From: Emydura subglobosa
Lineage: Eukaryota; Chordata; Testudines; Chelidae
DNA length: 64,000 nucleotides
Reading direction: 5' to 3'
Assembly (NCBI GenBank): GCA_007922225.1
Contig: ML679966.1
Location: 31,789,896-31,853,895 of the forward strand
Under the pieces are notes generated by a model that saw nothing but the letters and a program-made list of their open reading frames with translations, made no database searches and had not been told where the DNA came from. Positions 11,644 through 23,559 of the stretch are shown one piece after another. Each line of letters begins with the position of its first letter. The stretch's first letter is position 1. Made by a program: the position numbers and the translations under genes.

Positions 11644-11938
11644 GGGTATGTCTACACTGATTCTGCTGTATTGGGCTCCATGGATTGACGCAGCAGGATC
11701 GATTGAGCAGGCAGTGGAGACCTGCAGAATTGATCCCGGAAGTGCTCTCCAGCCGACACAATAACACAGCCCCCCCCGAAAAGAGTAATGCTGTGTTGGC
11801 AGGAGGGTATTTCCTGTCAACACAGCACAGTGAAGATGCTGTAGTAAGTGAAAGTCAGTAAATTGATGGGAAATATGCAAGTTTCAGTATGTAGCTTGCA
11901 TATCTCCCATTGACGCCGCCGGCAGTGTAAACCAGGCC
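11644..11938. mobile_element. Harbinger-type MITE
   Basis: The ends GGGTATGTCTACACTG and CAGTGTAAACCAGGCC are inverted copies (11 of 16 positions) and are flanked by TTA on both sides (11641-11643 and 11939-11941), the 3-bp TWA duplication that PIF/Harbinger elements make. The 295-bp interior has no open frame. A full two-gene Harbinger element lies at 43.8 kb in this window, showing the superfamily was active in this lineage. Confidence 0.7.
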
Positions 11939-11941
11939 TTA

Positions 11942-14900
11942 GAGCTGGGCAATGGTGAAAAGCTCTTTGATTCACACAGTGTGGTCTTTTCCCATGATTG
12001 TCCCAGTTTGGAACAACAATGTCCTGAGAATAAACTTAGTAATAAACTATAACCCTGTACTCAAATCAGGAATTGTTTTATAGGAGGTTGAGGTAATCAG
12101 CTTCAGCTTCAGGGGCTTAAGGCTTCAAGTTGCTGATCTAGCAAAGCTCTTAAGCGTGTGCTTAACTTTAAATATGTGAGTAGTGCCATTGACTTCCCAG
12201 TGCTATAAAAGAACCTGATCCCACAAAGTGCCGAGTTCCCTAAACTCCTCAGTTAGATTGCTGCTTTAAGGCACAGCCCTGAGCAGGGAGTGCTGTGTAG
12301 GCTGCCCACCCCAAGAATAGAGTCAGAAGGCAAGGTGACTAAGGGATACACTTCTACGTTACAGTTTTCCCCTGTGTTGTCCTTGATCCAGGTGGTGGTG
12401 CAGGGGATGGTAATTTACTGACAAGCTATAAAGCAGTAACCTACTAGCTTTTCCTCCCTCCACAGCCAAAGGTCTGCCCATGCTACACCCATCCCTGCCC
12501 ATTCTCAGCCCACCTGTGTGCCTGTAGCCTCACTTGCTCCTGCACTAGGTAGCCCATTTAGGATCTTAAAGGAGGTGTTTTACTCTTCTGACTCTCTGAG
12601 GTGAACACATAGTGCAAGTTATGATCTAGCCCATAATCATTTTCCTTTGACACCAGTGGTGTTTTGCCTGAGTAAGGATGCAAGATCGGACCCAAAGAGG
12701 AGCCCATGGACCCTTATGCTTTTCAAAGGATGTGCAATAATTCCTAGCATATTCCCTTTTTCCTGTTTAGGAAAGGAAATGTAATAACATCTTAACCATT
12801 TAAAAAAGAATATTAAATATGTTATTATTAGACCTTTTTGATTCCTTCACCATATGGAAAAAACAATCAGATGCATAAACTCTGTGATGTCCACAAAATT
12901 CACAAAGTATTTTGTTGAGCCCCCTACTGAAACCAGTACCACAGCATGGAAGCACTATATCTGTGTCAGGTGACATGCCTTAATTAGTCCCGCCTTGCAG
13001 AACCACCAAAAGAAATTATTGCACATTATTCATTGAAGACTATAGAGAGAGAGCTAAACTGTATTAAATAATTAGCTGGAGGCCTGAACATAGAAATGAC
13101 CATCTACCATTTACACATTCATTGGGAGAATCACTTGGAGGCTCAGTTCATATGCGAACAGTGGAATGGCAGCACACAATTTTGCATAGCTGTGTCTGAG
13201 ACCTGAGAATGCTGGATTGGTAATCAGGCAGGGTGCAATTTAGTCAGTATACTATGGCTCCATAGAAAAATTGTTTTGTGTGTACTTAATATTATATATA
13301 CTGTAGATTTGCCTTATTCCTCAAGCCATAGCCAATATTTTGATAGCTCCACCCCCACCAGAACAGGCCAATCTAGCTCAGCAGATTCACACTTATTAGG
13401 GAAGGAAGAAGATCAGAATATTTCCTGAAGTCCATTAGAGACATTATTATGCAAATGTAATTTATCTAGGAGGAATTTACATTCTACAATGATAGACACT
13501 CTATAAAATTCTTAGACAGACTAATAGATTAATGATCCTTATTCACAGCCAGTGTAGTAAGATCTGCAATTGTCTATATCTTTATCTGACAATTCAAGAT
13601 TGGCATATACATCTAGCTGGCTTTTCTTCTTTTGAAGTAATAAAAAAGTAGAAAGGGTCAGATTTTCAGCTGGAGTAAATCAGCATAATTCTACTGAAAT
13701 TAATTGAGCTATGCCAATTTACCGCAGTTGAGAATCTGGCTGAGGCTTGAGCTTAATAGGATTTGTGGAAAATTTCTTAGACCACATCAAAAGAAACTCT
13801 GATAAAATAAAAATATCTGAAAACTTATAAGAGGCTCTTGCACATACTTTTACTGCCTGTACAGTTCCTTTAGAAATCAGATAGGAAGATAATTAAGATA
13901 ACAGTATCTACATACTAAGGGCATTTATGACTTGAGGCAAAACTGTTATTATTTTTGATTGCTTTATGATGATACATAGATACTGAGATTGGATTGGATT
14001 TTGTTTCCACTGAATTTACCTTGTTTCTATAAGGACTTGTGTCCTGTGGAATTTGTTTTTTTATTGACATAGTTCATTTAACATATTTTTTCTTGCATTT
14101 CGGTAATCATATTACTGTTAAAACATAGATATAGATGTGTTTGCAGGAGTATTGCATGTTGTGTTCAATTCAGTTGTTGGTATTTGCGTTACATGAGTAT
14201 ACTGGAACTTATTTGTATTAATGCATGTTAGTGTTTTGTTAATGGCAAAGGGACAAATGCTCCCCTCTCTTTCTGCAAGCAGATATGGATGCAGGATATG
14301 TGACACAGAAAGAAATATTGCTTGCTCTGAAGCACTGTATCCCTGCCTTCAACCCCATGGAAGGCCCTCTGCAAGTGGTCTATGGAAATTAGCCTCGGGT
14401 GGGCCGTCTAGCTATTTACATACCAGCAGCCCCCAGGGATTTAAGAAGTAGCTAACATCAGTTCCCTACCTCACAGTGAAATCCTGTGTCCCCCATAGTT
14501 AATGGGTATGCAGTAAGAAATTAATGGGGGGGGGGTGACTCTACAGGAGCCCCATATTACCTGGATTGGGGGGTTGGAGCTTGGAGACAGTGCAGTAGCT
14601 CAGGGCCACCATAAAAATGATCCTAGCTATAGTGCACCTCACAAGATCTGCAGGTTTTAAAAGCTGAACCCTCATCTTCTGGCAGAAAGGAGTGAAGCAA
14701 AGCAAACCATGATGGTTCTAGACCGTGGGCAAAATTCTGTTTTGGCACTTCTTGCTGTGTGCACCCAGCAAGAAAAACTTGGGCTAACGGGAAGGATGTG
14801 GACCAGAGAATTTCCAAGAACACCAGCTTCCCTTCATACACATGAAGAAATTACAGTAGAGGATCTCTGTGATCAGAGCTATGGAGAAGAATTCTAATAC

Positions 14901-15669
14901 AGGGCCCAGGAATCAGTAGTATGGTCCATATGTTTCAGCTCAAATTCCCTATGACCCACAAGTGGGGTGAACACACCTTCAGCCCAGGGGACTGCAACAA
15001 GTCAGGCCTCCATTGATGCTGCTTTTTCAGCATTAACATGGACCCATTTGGGGGGAAGGAATATAGTTCTTTAAATTTACTGTGCAGGTTGACTTAATGA
15101 GCATTCACACCAGTATTTTGATTTTTCTTTATACTTCAGTTATCCATCAAAATCCTTTCAAAGCTTGGATAAGCAGCTGGAAAGAGGAAATATAAGAAGG
15201 ATGGTTGCATCTAATGAGGAATTTTTCTCTGGTAACCATGGGAGTAAATCAGTCTTAATCTGAGTGGTGGCACGGCAAAGATCCATGTCAAATATGGAAA
15301 GAATAAACTCATATTCAGTATAGACTTTTCTATATGGATGCGTACTACATGAGCCAACCAGTCTGGATTGCATTTGATTGTCCAGTCCCATTACTCTCAT
15401 ACTAAACTCTTGCTTTAAACCACACTTTTTTAGGAAGTTTGAAAAGTTTGGATATATAATTTCCCATTATTTTAATTTTTCCAAATCTTGGCTGTGCATG
15501 GTTTGTGGAGGAAGAAGTACTGAACTATCATGAGAGAAGCTGCTTTTTGGGCATTTCCAGATAATCAGAAGCAGGAAGTACTGGAATTGTCATGAGAGAA
15601 TTATTTTTATTTCCAGCCCGCTGCTGTTGACCTGAAGGGCCAGATCCTCAATGGCTGTAAATTGCACAG
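11942..15669. other. Quiet region with old palindromic MITE debris
   Basis: A fragment at 12135-12215 (AGCAAAGCTCTTAAGCGTGTG, then CTTAACTTTAA and CCATTGACTT) and the palindrome at 13655-13743 are old non-autonomous elements. A 25-bp motif is duplicated 61 bp apart at 15514 and 15575. A G-homopolymer sits at 14525-14534. No gene recognised. Confidence 0.45.
13655..13743. repeat. Ancient palindromic MITE
   Basis: TCAGATTTTCAGCTGGAGTAAAT on the left pairs with ATTTACCGCAGTTGAGAATCTG on the right as an imperfect inverted repeat, with GCATAATTC...GAGCTATGC in the centre. This matches a palindromic repeat type common in sauropsid genomes. Confidence 0.5.
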
Positions 15670-16343
15670 TGTAGTAGAAAGTAACAGTCTGAGATATAAG
15701 ACCTAGTATAACAGACCAGATATGAGGCCTAAGGCTTGAGCTAAAGTGGTCATTGGGCCTTGCTGTTATAAAAGAAAGTTAGCAAAAGTCAGGCTGTGAA
15801 CCTGCTGGCAAGTTCACAAAATCTGGCGAGAACAGAGCTGGTATTGCAAAAATATGAATTCCTAAAGAAGTACTAGGCACAGAACACTCATGCAAGCACA
15901 TTCCAGAAAGGTGATACCAGAACATCCCATTACCAAGCATGGTATAAGTACATTCCCTCAAAATAACAAGAACATGCTGACCCTTCTTTTAGATAAGGTC
16001 AGGATGTCAATATGGTGGATAAAGATGTTTTAATTGAACCAACATGTATGAGGTAAAGGGTGGTATTTAGCCACGTTGGAAGGGTAGTACACAACTTGTT
16101 TGTATCAATGTATAAAAAAGGGTCTCAAAGGGAGTGTATTTGTCCAACTGAATGGGGAATAGAAAGTCCTGCCATTCCCTAAGCCGGTCCATTGTCATGG
16201 ACAGATATGTCCTAGTGTAATTCTAGAGTTTACGGGGAACTAGCACCATGCTTTTGTCGGCAATAAATCTGGCCGAGTGCCTTCGCTTCTGAATTTGGAT
16301 CCGTGCAGATTTATTGGGCAGTTCAATCAAAGTTGCTGTGCCC
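15670..16343 (+). mobile_element. Solo LTR (family shared with 57.5 kb)
   Basis: It starts TGTAGTA and carries TATAAAAAAG at 16111 and AATAAA at 16262, about 150 bp apart, giving U3-R-U5 order on the plus strand. The copy at 57482-58116 shares the start, the RTATCAATGTATAAAA-type promoter block, and CAATAAAYCTGGCC with GTGCCTTCG after it. No internal retroviral genes flank it, so it is a solo LTR left by recombination. The 3' edge is approximate; see findings for a flanking 11-bp direct repeat. Confidence 0.65.
16111..16118 (+). promoter_or_regulatory. Solo LTR TATA box
   Basis: TATAAAAA in the same relative position as TATAAAAG at 57870 in the related LTR. Confidence 0.55.
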
Positions 16344-17469
16344 AATATTTGCACAGTGTGGGAGCAGCACACTGAAAGAACAACTGACAACACATATTTC
16401 TGTTAATTGCAGTGGAATTATACTGATGTATAAACCAGCTGAGGAGCTGGCTCAAGATTTTTAGATAATGTTTGGTTAAGCCTCTGAACTTTTGGATTTG
16501 CTTATCCAAATGTACTTCCAAATTATTTGGGATTTCAGTCAACCATTAGCATTTCTTCACTTGAGGCTAAACTACCGACAAACTAGGTCAAAAACATTGT
16601 GGCACTGAGAAGAATCCTCAGCCTTAGTGTGCTTTAGTTGTTGTATATCACAGTCTTGGGCACTACTGTTTGGTATGGTGGGATGCAGTGAGCGTGGGTT
16701 GTTCTTGATCCCAATGTGGGTTGTTGAGACATGGTCCACTCTTTTTCTCTCCCAGTCAAGCAAGAGGCTATTTGTAGGATCCCTTCTTTCCTGACCATTC
16801 AGAAATTGTGATCATATTCTGTTTTCCCAACAGCTGGTTCTGAGGCTTTTCCATATAACATAATGTGAAATAAATGAACACTGGTATGCTTCCAAGTCTA
16901 TGTCATTATCATCTCATAAAAACTCTGTATGGTGATAATGGTATTTGGAATTGCATTTTTACATCATGTAAATAAACTTGGTTAGAGCACTGGGCTTTTA
17001 TTAGTCTGTTTATGCCGCATCATCTTTTGATAAGGCCAATTTAAGTGGTGCTCACAAATTCCAATATAGCAGAAAGCTTTTATCTATTCCATTATAATTA
17101 TAAACTTTGTTTTCCAGGGTTTTATGTCTCAGCCATTTTAAATCACTTTGATCTAATACAATGGATTTTTAAAAAAAAAACATGACTTATATTGGCTAAG
17201 CTGCATTTTAGACATCAAAATCCACATCCTCCATGGTTTAAATTGGCAGAACTCCATTGACCACATAGATCTATGCTAATTTACATCATCTGGGGATTTG
17301 CCCCCAAATTTTGTAGCCAGGGCCAGGCTCTCCAACACTCACTCACTTTGAATAGTACTTTACGCTGAGTTAGGTAGGACTACTTAACATGTGAATTCTC
17401 TGTAACCTGAAGCCTTTAAATCAATATTTGAGGATTTCAGTCACTCAGCCTGAGGTTATGGGCCTCCTA
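16344..17469. other. No gene recognised
   Basis: AT-rich. The part near 17225-17300 (TTAAATTGGCAGAACTCCATTGA ... GCTAATTTACATCATCTGGGGAT) looks like half of the palindromic MITE type seen at 13655. Confidence 0.4.
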
Positions 17470-17945
17470 TAGGAGAGGGTGGGTGAGGTTCGATGGCCTG
17501 GTAATGTGCAGGAGGTCAGACCAGATGATCATTAAGGGTATGATTCTGTCATGGATGTCACGGATCCCGTGACTTTCCAGGACATCTATGACTTCTTCCG
17601 GTGCAGGGCTGGAACAGTTGTCAGTTCTGGGGCCGCTGGAGTAGCGGCTCCAGGGCTAAAGCAGTGGCTGGATTGGATCAGCCCTCCGGGGGCTGGAGCA
17701 GCAGCCATCAGCCTCTGCACAGGTGCAGTGGCAGGGTTGGAGCACCTGTCAGAGGTCAGCCCCCAGCAGTGATCTGTTAGTCTCCCCCCACTGGGTATTT
17801 TTAGTAACAGTCAGGGACTTCTGTGAAATTTTGTTTATTGCCCATGACTTGTCCATGACTTTTACTAACAATTCCCATGACAAAATCTTCACCATAATGA
17901 TCAGGAATGGTCCTTTCTTGCCTTAAATTCTATGAGTCTATCAAT
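17470..17945 (+). mobile_element. CR1 LINE 3' end, interrupted by a hAT MITE
   Basis: The left part holds GCAGGAGGTCAGACCAGATGAT and the right part GGAATGGTCC...CTTAAATTCTATGA, which together are the usual CR1 3' tail. They are separated by the element at 17532-17896. Only the last 100 or so bases of the LINE remain, as is normal for 5'-truncated CR1 copies. Confidence 0.7.
17532..17896. mobile_element. hAT-type MITE nested in CR1 tail
   Basis: It is flanked by ATGATCA on both sides (17525-17531 and 17897-17903), duplicated from the CR1 target. The ends TAAGGGTATGATTCTGTCATGG and CCATGACAAAATCTTCACCATA are inverted copies matching at 17 of 22 positions. The core has smaller inverted CATGAC/GTCATG motifs and a GC-rich middle. 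No transposase is encoded. The duplication is 7-8 bp (an eighth base mismatches), which fits hAT. Confidence 0.75.
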
Positions 17946-18480
17946 ATGGGTGGCTGGCTGAATCTAGCTCTCAGCCCATTCCAGCTCACACAACTCATGC
18001 TAACTCATTTACAATAGACAAAAGTCAAATGTATCATGCTTCTAACGTCAACTAGATGCATGTCACCTGATGTCAAATATCGAATACAAAATTCCTCTAT
18101 TGTTTCCTTTTGGAGCCTAAAATTTAATTAAGATAGAACACATATTTTGGTAGACATCAAAAATAAGAAAGCTCTTCATATTATTACAGTAAAAGTATCA
18201 CTCTGTAATGTAGCCTTCTGAGGCCTGGATTCTGTTGTCATTCACACTGATGACAATGCATTTACTGAATTAAATGGAATGCCACCAGTTTATCACTAGT
18301 ATAACTGTGAAAAAGGAATCAATCCCTCGGAATAAATTAGAACTCATAGCAAAGTCAATATCATGGTAAGATACATTTTAAAATGTCTACAAAGAATTTT
18401 CATACATGGAAGCTATAAAATACAAGCACAATACAGATGAACCAACGGTCATGACAGGGACACATTTCATAAAAATTTAG
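17946..18480. other. No gene recognised
   Basis: AT-rich sequence with no supported feature. Confidence 0.5.
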
Positions 18481-18596
18481 GGTGGGATTTCAAAACACAT
18501 AGCACTTGCTCTGCTCCCAGTGAAGTTAACGTAAAGCCCCCATTGACTTTACCTAAAGTAGATTTAGGCCACCCCTAAGTGCTTCTGAAAATCTTA
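18481..18596. repeat. Palindromic MITE (TTTCAAAA...TTTTGAAA type)
   Basis: GGATTTCAAAACACATAGCACTT on the left pairs with AAGTGCTTCTGAAAATC on the right, with a centre containing CCCATTGACTT. Related copies lie near 26172, 39230, 51925 and 58302. Confidence 0.5.
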
Positions 18597-19052
18597 CTCT
18601 TACTATGCGAGAACTGTCTCCTTTGCCCTATAGAGTTCATATACTACTAGCAAGGTGCTGTGAGATACTGCAGAACAAAACAAAAACATGAAACAATGCC
18701 AGGCAAAAAAGAAAAAAATAGAAGAGGACTCTTCTCTTTGGACACTGAGCACTAGCCTGTCACCAGTACACAAGCCTCATACTAAACACAGTAATATGGA
18801 CCCACAGAGTTAACTACAATGCAAAAAAGCCCCCAAATATTAAATAATGCTGTATCTTGGGTCCTGATGTTAAATGAAGCCTTCTCAGATTTTACAATGT
18901 CTAAGAAAGCATTTAACCATGCTTGCACACATGGGATCAGCTTAAATTTTCATTAGAACTAAACTCACATTTGGATTAACCTTTTGGACATTTTGGGGGG
19001 AAAAAACTTGTGGGATATTTCATCATGGAGCAATATTTTAGATTACCTATTG

Positions 19053-19405
19053 CAGGGCTTGACAAACACCAGGTGTCAGGTCACCATGGCAGCTAGGAAT
19101 TTAATTCTGGCACCTAGTATTTCTCCCATTGAAAGACTGGGTCCCGGGGGGAGCGGCTGCCACGCTCCAGCCAGGGCATCCCGCCACTGGGCCCACATTG
19201 TAGGAGAGGGGCGGAGGGAAGGGACAGGGTCGGCAGAGGAGAGTGGCCGCCGCGCTCCGGCCAGGGCACCACTGCGTCCATGTGGCGGGGTCGGGAGGGG
19301 AGAGCGGCTGCTGCGCTCTGGCGGGGCCTGCCACTGGGCCCACATTGTCTGGCTCCTTAATTTTTGGGCTGGCTCCTAGCTACAATGCAAATTTGTCGAG
19401 CCCTG
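19053..19405. mobile_element. hAT-type MITE with perfect 8-bp target duplication
   Basis: ACCTATTG occurs immediately on both sides (19045-19052 and 19406-19413). The ends CAGGGCTTGACAAA and TTTGTCGAGCCCTG are inverted copies differing at one base. The interior is very GC- and CpG-rich and holds three imperfect units (GAGCGGCTGCCACGCTCC, GAGTGGCCGCCGCGCTCC, GAGCGGCTGCTGCGCTCT) spaced about 60-85 bp, plus CCACTGGGCCCACATTGT twice. The overlapping open frames on both strands are a by-product of GC content. The intact duplication argues for a fairly recent insertion. Confidence 0.85.
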
Positions 19406-19653
19406 ACCTATTGCAATCTTATCCATCCGTCCATCCATCAATCCATCAGAATCATAACCAATTTTCAGCTAAAACTGCTCACAAATGCTTGTTGTAAACA
19501 TGCAGTGAAAATACCAAGGTGCCAATTCTGTATTTGGAAACTAAAACAGGACCATAAGAATTACATGAGGCTAGCTTCTTCTACCAGCTCTGTAGACTGG
19601 GTATATATATTTCTAATGAGAGGAGACTTGGTATGTGTGGTGCAGCCCCTAGG

Positions 19654-19745
19654 GTGACCACACATTCTGATATTATTTGGATCATCCCAATATTATGGGC
19701 TTTATCTTATATACACAACTATGTTCCCTTACCCCCAAAGACACA
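19654..19745 (+). mobile_element. Truncated MITE (GGGTGACCA type)
   Basis: It starts TAGGGTGACCACACATTCTG, with CCCAATATTATGGGCTTT and TCTTATATA following in the order of a known amniote MITE type. The right terminus (an inverted TGGTCACCC) is missing. Confidence 0.4.
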
Positions 19746-20899
19746 AATCTGGACAAAATTTGACTCACTGAGGTCTACTGAAAATCAGGAGATAAGTACA
19801 TATCCCAGATGATAGAATTTGCTTTAAGAATCCATCAAAACCAAAAATATTCAGAACTGGATTATAACTCAATATGATACATGGAGATTTTTTCCATGCC
19901 CCTTATCATTCTTGGATATCCCTGGTGGAAAGAAAAACTGTCACCCGGTATCTCCCTTAGGGTGGGAGGGCCATCAGCCTGATAGTTAGTTGTATTTGTA
20001 AAATTAGTTGTTACATTTTCATTTGGTTAATTGGAAAAAATACTGCACTTCAGTGGCACTTCTTTAATACTACTCTATTCAAAAAGTAATTAGCTAAAAA
20101 ACTGAAAAATCCTCCCCAAGGTAACATTGGCAAAACATACTTTTGGCTTTCAAAAACGTGCTTTCCTATTTGAATCATAAAGGGAATGCTTTGGACATTT
20201 CACAAAATAAGCAAGATGGAAAAGTTTACTGGGCTCATGTATATGTATTTTCTAAACATAGCTATATCACTAATCTGGTAAATTTTAAAACCAGAAGTTT
20301 TATTAAATGGCTAAAAAGTCAGTGATTAAATCCTTTAAAGATTAAAAATCCCTAAGATATTGAAATGGAAATGCAATTCATATAAACTTTAAAACATATA
20401 AATATCCCACTGAAAATCAATTACATATGCCTAGTGTGTACTACCTGAATGCACACTTCAGCCAGATTTATTCTTTGTTACTGAAATAAATTCATATTTC
20501 ACTCAAAAATGTACCCATCAAATCTCAGACACTGAATCAGACAGCCGCTATCAAATTACGTACGTCATCTATCAAATCAAATACTCCATAGCTGGAATCT
20601 ATCAATAACTCCTTAACAGTATTTAATGCCTCAACTACTGAAATAAAATCATATATTCTTCAGTAGATAATCAGATTAGAAGTGTGTACTGCACATTCAG
20701 TAGGATTATAATTGAGTACAATTGATTTAATTTAATAGATGGTCTGCCCAATGTTTACTTAATTGACATTCTCAGATACTGCAAATTTCTCAGCAATGTG
20801 ATTATCCCATCAAAGGGTTATCCTTCCTAGCAGTGTCTAATGGGTATTGGGTGTTGAATACTGGCAAAATGGACTTGCTGCTGTAACCATTTGGTGGAA
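19746..20899. other. AT-rich stretch, nothing recognised
   Basis: No motif, RNA gene or element end seen. Confidence 0.5.
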
Positions 20900-20975
20900 T
20901 TCTACAACCAATGTTACGCAGGAGGTCAGACTAGATTATCATAATGACCCTTGGGCCTTAAAATCCACAAATTGA
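20900..20975 (+). mobile_element. CR1 LINE 3' tail fragment
   Basis: CAGGAGGTCAGACTAGATTATC followed by ATAATGACCCTTGGGCCTTAAAA is the CR1 3' end signature. Confidence 0.6.
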
Positions 20976-21085
20976 TGAAAAAAAAGTATTGGCAAACATT
21001 CATTGAAATAGAAACCATGATTTCTCTTTGTTGTATTTACAAACACTATTATTTCTTTTTGTAATCATTTGTATGAATTTTTGTT

Positions 21086-22722
21086 TAGAATATAGGAATG
21101 GCCATAATGGATCAGACCAATGGTACATCTAGCCCATTATCATGTCTTCAGAAATTAGCTGGTGCCAAATACTTCAGAGGGAATTAACAGGACAGGGCAA
21201 TTATTGAGTGATCCATCCCCTGTTATCCAGGCCCAGCTTCTGGCAGTCAGAGGTTTAAGGACACTCACAGCATGGTATTGCATCCCTGACCATCTTGGCT
21301 AATAGCCATTGAGGAGTCTATCCTTCATGAACTTATCTAATTCTTTTTTGAATCCATAGCTTTGGCCATCACAACATCCCCTGACAATGAGTTCCATAGG
21401 TTTACTGTGTGTTGTGTGAAGTACTTCATTTTGTTTGCTTTAAACCTGCTGCCTATTCATTTTATTAAAGTAATGCCTGGCTCTTCTGTTACGTCTTCTG
21501 TTACTTCCTTATTCACTTTCTCTGCTCTATTCATGATTTTACAGACCTTTACAATATCCACCAATAGTCATCTTTTTTCTAAGTTGAACAGTGCTAGTCT
21601 TTTTTCTCTCTCCTCATATGGAAGCTGTTCCATACCCCTAATCGTTTTTTTTTTTTTTGCCCTTTTCTGTACTTTTTCCAATTCTAAAATATCTTTTTTG
21701 AGATGGGGTGACCAGAACTGCATTCGGTATTCAAAGTGTGGGAGTACCATGGATTTTTATAGTCTCATTATGATATTTTCTGTCTTATTATCTATTCCTT
21801 TCCTAATGATTCCTAACATTCAGTTAGCTTTTTTGATTGCCGCTGCACATTGAGCAGATGTATTCAGAGAACTATCCATGATCACTCCAAGATTTCTTTC
21901 TTGAGTGGTAACAGCTAATTTACATCCCATTGTTTTGTATGTATAGTTGAACTTATGTTTTTCAATATGTATTATTTTGCACTTATCAGCATTTAATGTC
22001 ATATGCCATTCTCTTGCCCAGTCACTCAGTTTTGTGAGATCCCTTTTGCAACTTGTCTCGGTCATCTTTGGACTTAACTATCTTGAGTAATTTTGTATCA
22101 TCTGCAAATTTTGCCACCTCACTGTTTACACCTCTTTCCAGCTCATTGATTAATATGTTGAACAGCACGGCCCAGTACAGATCCTCGAGGGACCCCATTA
22201 TTACCTTTTTCATTGTGAAAACTGACTGTTTATTCCTATCCTTTGTTTCCCATCTTTTAATCAGTTACTGATCCATGAGAGGACCTTTCCTCTTATCCCA
22301 TGAATGCTTACTTAAGAGCATTTGTTGAAGGACCTTGTCAAAGGTTTTCTGAAAGCCCAAGTACACTATATCAACCAGACCATTCTTGCCTATATACTTA
22401 TTGACTTCCTGAAAAAATTCTAATTGATTGTTGAGGCATGATTCCCATTGAAAAAGCCATGTTGGCTCTTCCCCAGTGTATCATGTACCTGATAATTCTG
22501 TTCTTTACTATTGTTTCAACTGAAGTTAGGCTTACTGGCCTTTAATTGCCAGCCTCGCCTCTGGAGCCTATTTTAAAAATTGGCATTATGTTAGCTCCCG
22601 CAGTCAACAGGAACAAAGGCTGGTTTAAGCAATAGGTTAAATACCATAATTAGTAGTTCTGTAATTTCATAGCTGAGTTCCTTCAGAACTTTTGGATGAA
22701 TACCATCTGATTTTGGTGACCC
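21086..22722 (-). mobile_element. CR1 LINE, 5'-truncated, reverse transcriptase pseudogene
   Basis: On the minus strand the copy reads from the reverse transcriptase domain to the 3' end. The catalytic FADDTK motif is encoded at 22108-22091. Downstream come a CNADKCKIIH-like region (22000-21970) and PHFEYRMQFWSP...LELEKVQKRA (21740-21660), which is the CR1 thumb and C-terminal pattern. The 3' UTR ends near 21086. Several frames are needed to follow the protein, so it is dead. Upstream residues, the endonuclease and ORF1 are missing. It ends against an R2-like fragment at 22723. Confidence 0.85.
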
Positions 22723-23345
22723 TTGCCTTTCGCGCAGCCCGAGCTCATAAAGAGAAGTACCTTCCCCCCCGGCTGACATCCTGAGAGCAAAGGGCTACGA
22801 GGTTCAGATCCACGCCCTGATCATCGGAGCCCTAGGTGCTTGGGATTCCTGCAATGAGTGTGTACTGTGGGCCTGCGGTGTTGTCAGTGCTACGCCTGGC
22901 TGATGTGGCACTTCATGGTGTCTGACACCATCAGGTGGTCAAGAGATATTTACATCAAGCACTTCACCAGGCACAGACAGTATTGGGATGAGTAAACCGG
23001 AGTGCCACCGTGAGGAATTTATAGATTAAAGGACTATCTACACAACATAACTGATTCAATGAGGGACAATCCCTATTATGGGCATATCTACTCCCCATTA
23101 ACTGTATCCTATGTAACCCCTGCAATAAGTGATGTTCCCGAATTACTGATCGCATGTACTATTAACCGTCAAACCTATTACCCCCCACCCAGGATATGAC
23201 AGATTATGCTTTCATTGTACTCCCTGACTCCCAACCAAACCCTGTACCCGCTGATAATCTGTACATTATGCCTGGATGTCCAGGAACTCTTCCGTTTAAA
23301 CCCTGTACCTGACCATTTTTTAAACATTATCTTTAATTTATCCAT
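22723..23345 (+). mobile_element. R2-like non-LTR retrotransposon 3' end
   Basis: The C-terminal end of the protein is visible: ADILRAKGYEVQIHAL near 22772, IIGALGAW soon after, then in another frame MVSDTIRWSRDIY at 22915 onward and a TAA stop at 22993-22995. This pattern matches the C-terminal domain of vertebrate R2/NeSL-clade elements, which carry a restriction-like endonuclease. About 350 bp of 3' UTR with repeated CCTGTAC / ACCCTG motifs follows. The copy is 5'-truncated and frameshifted. Clade name is from memory of the family pattern and could be a sister clade. Confidence 0.6.
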
Positions 23346-23399
23346 TTGTTTCAAAACCTCTTCTACTAGGACAGTTCCTCAAATATGTCACCTAAAAGG

Positions 23400-23530
23400 A
23401 ATGGCTTAGATGTGGGAATCTTCCTCATATTTTCTGCATTTAGTTTCTCTGCAATGGCCTTGTCTTCCTTGAGTGCTCCTTTAGCACCTTGATCATCCAG
23501 TGTCCCCACTGAGTCACCAACACTGAGGTG
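23400..23530 (-). mobile_element. LINE linker fragment
   Basis: The minus strand encodes KEDKAIAEKLNA preceded by VGTLDDQG, a pattern found between the endonuclease and reverse transcriptase of CR1-like LINEs. It is short, without motifs that place the clade. Confidence 0.4.
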
Positions 23531-23559
23531 CTCAAGTGGACCAGTATACCCAGCATGCA

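Noticed and set aside
19076..19379. Overlapping proline/arginine-rich frames on both strands
   Set aside because: They fall wholly within a hAT MITE defined by a perfect target duplication.
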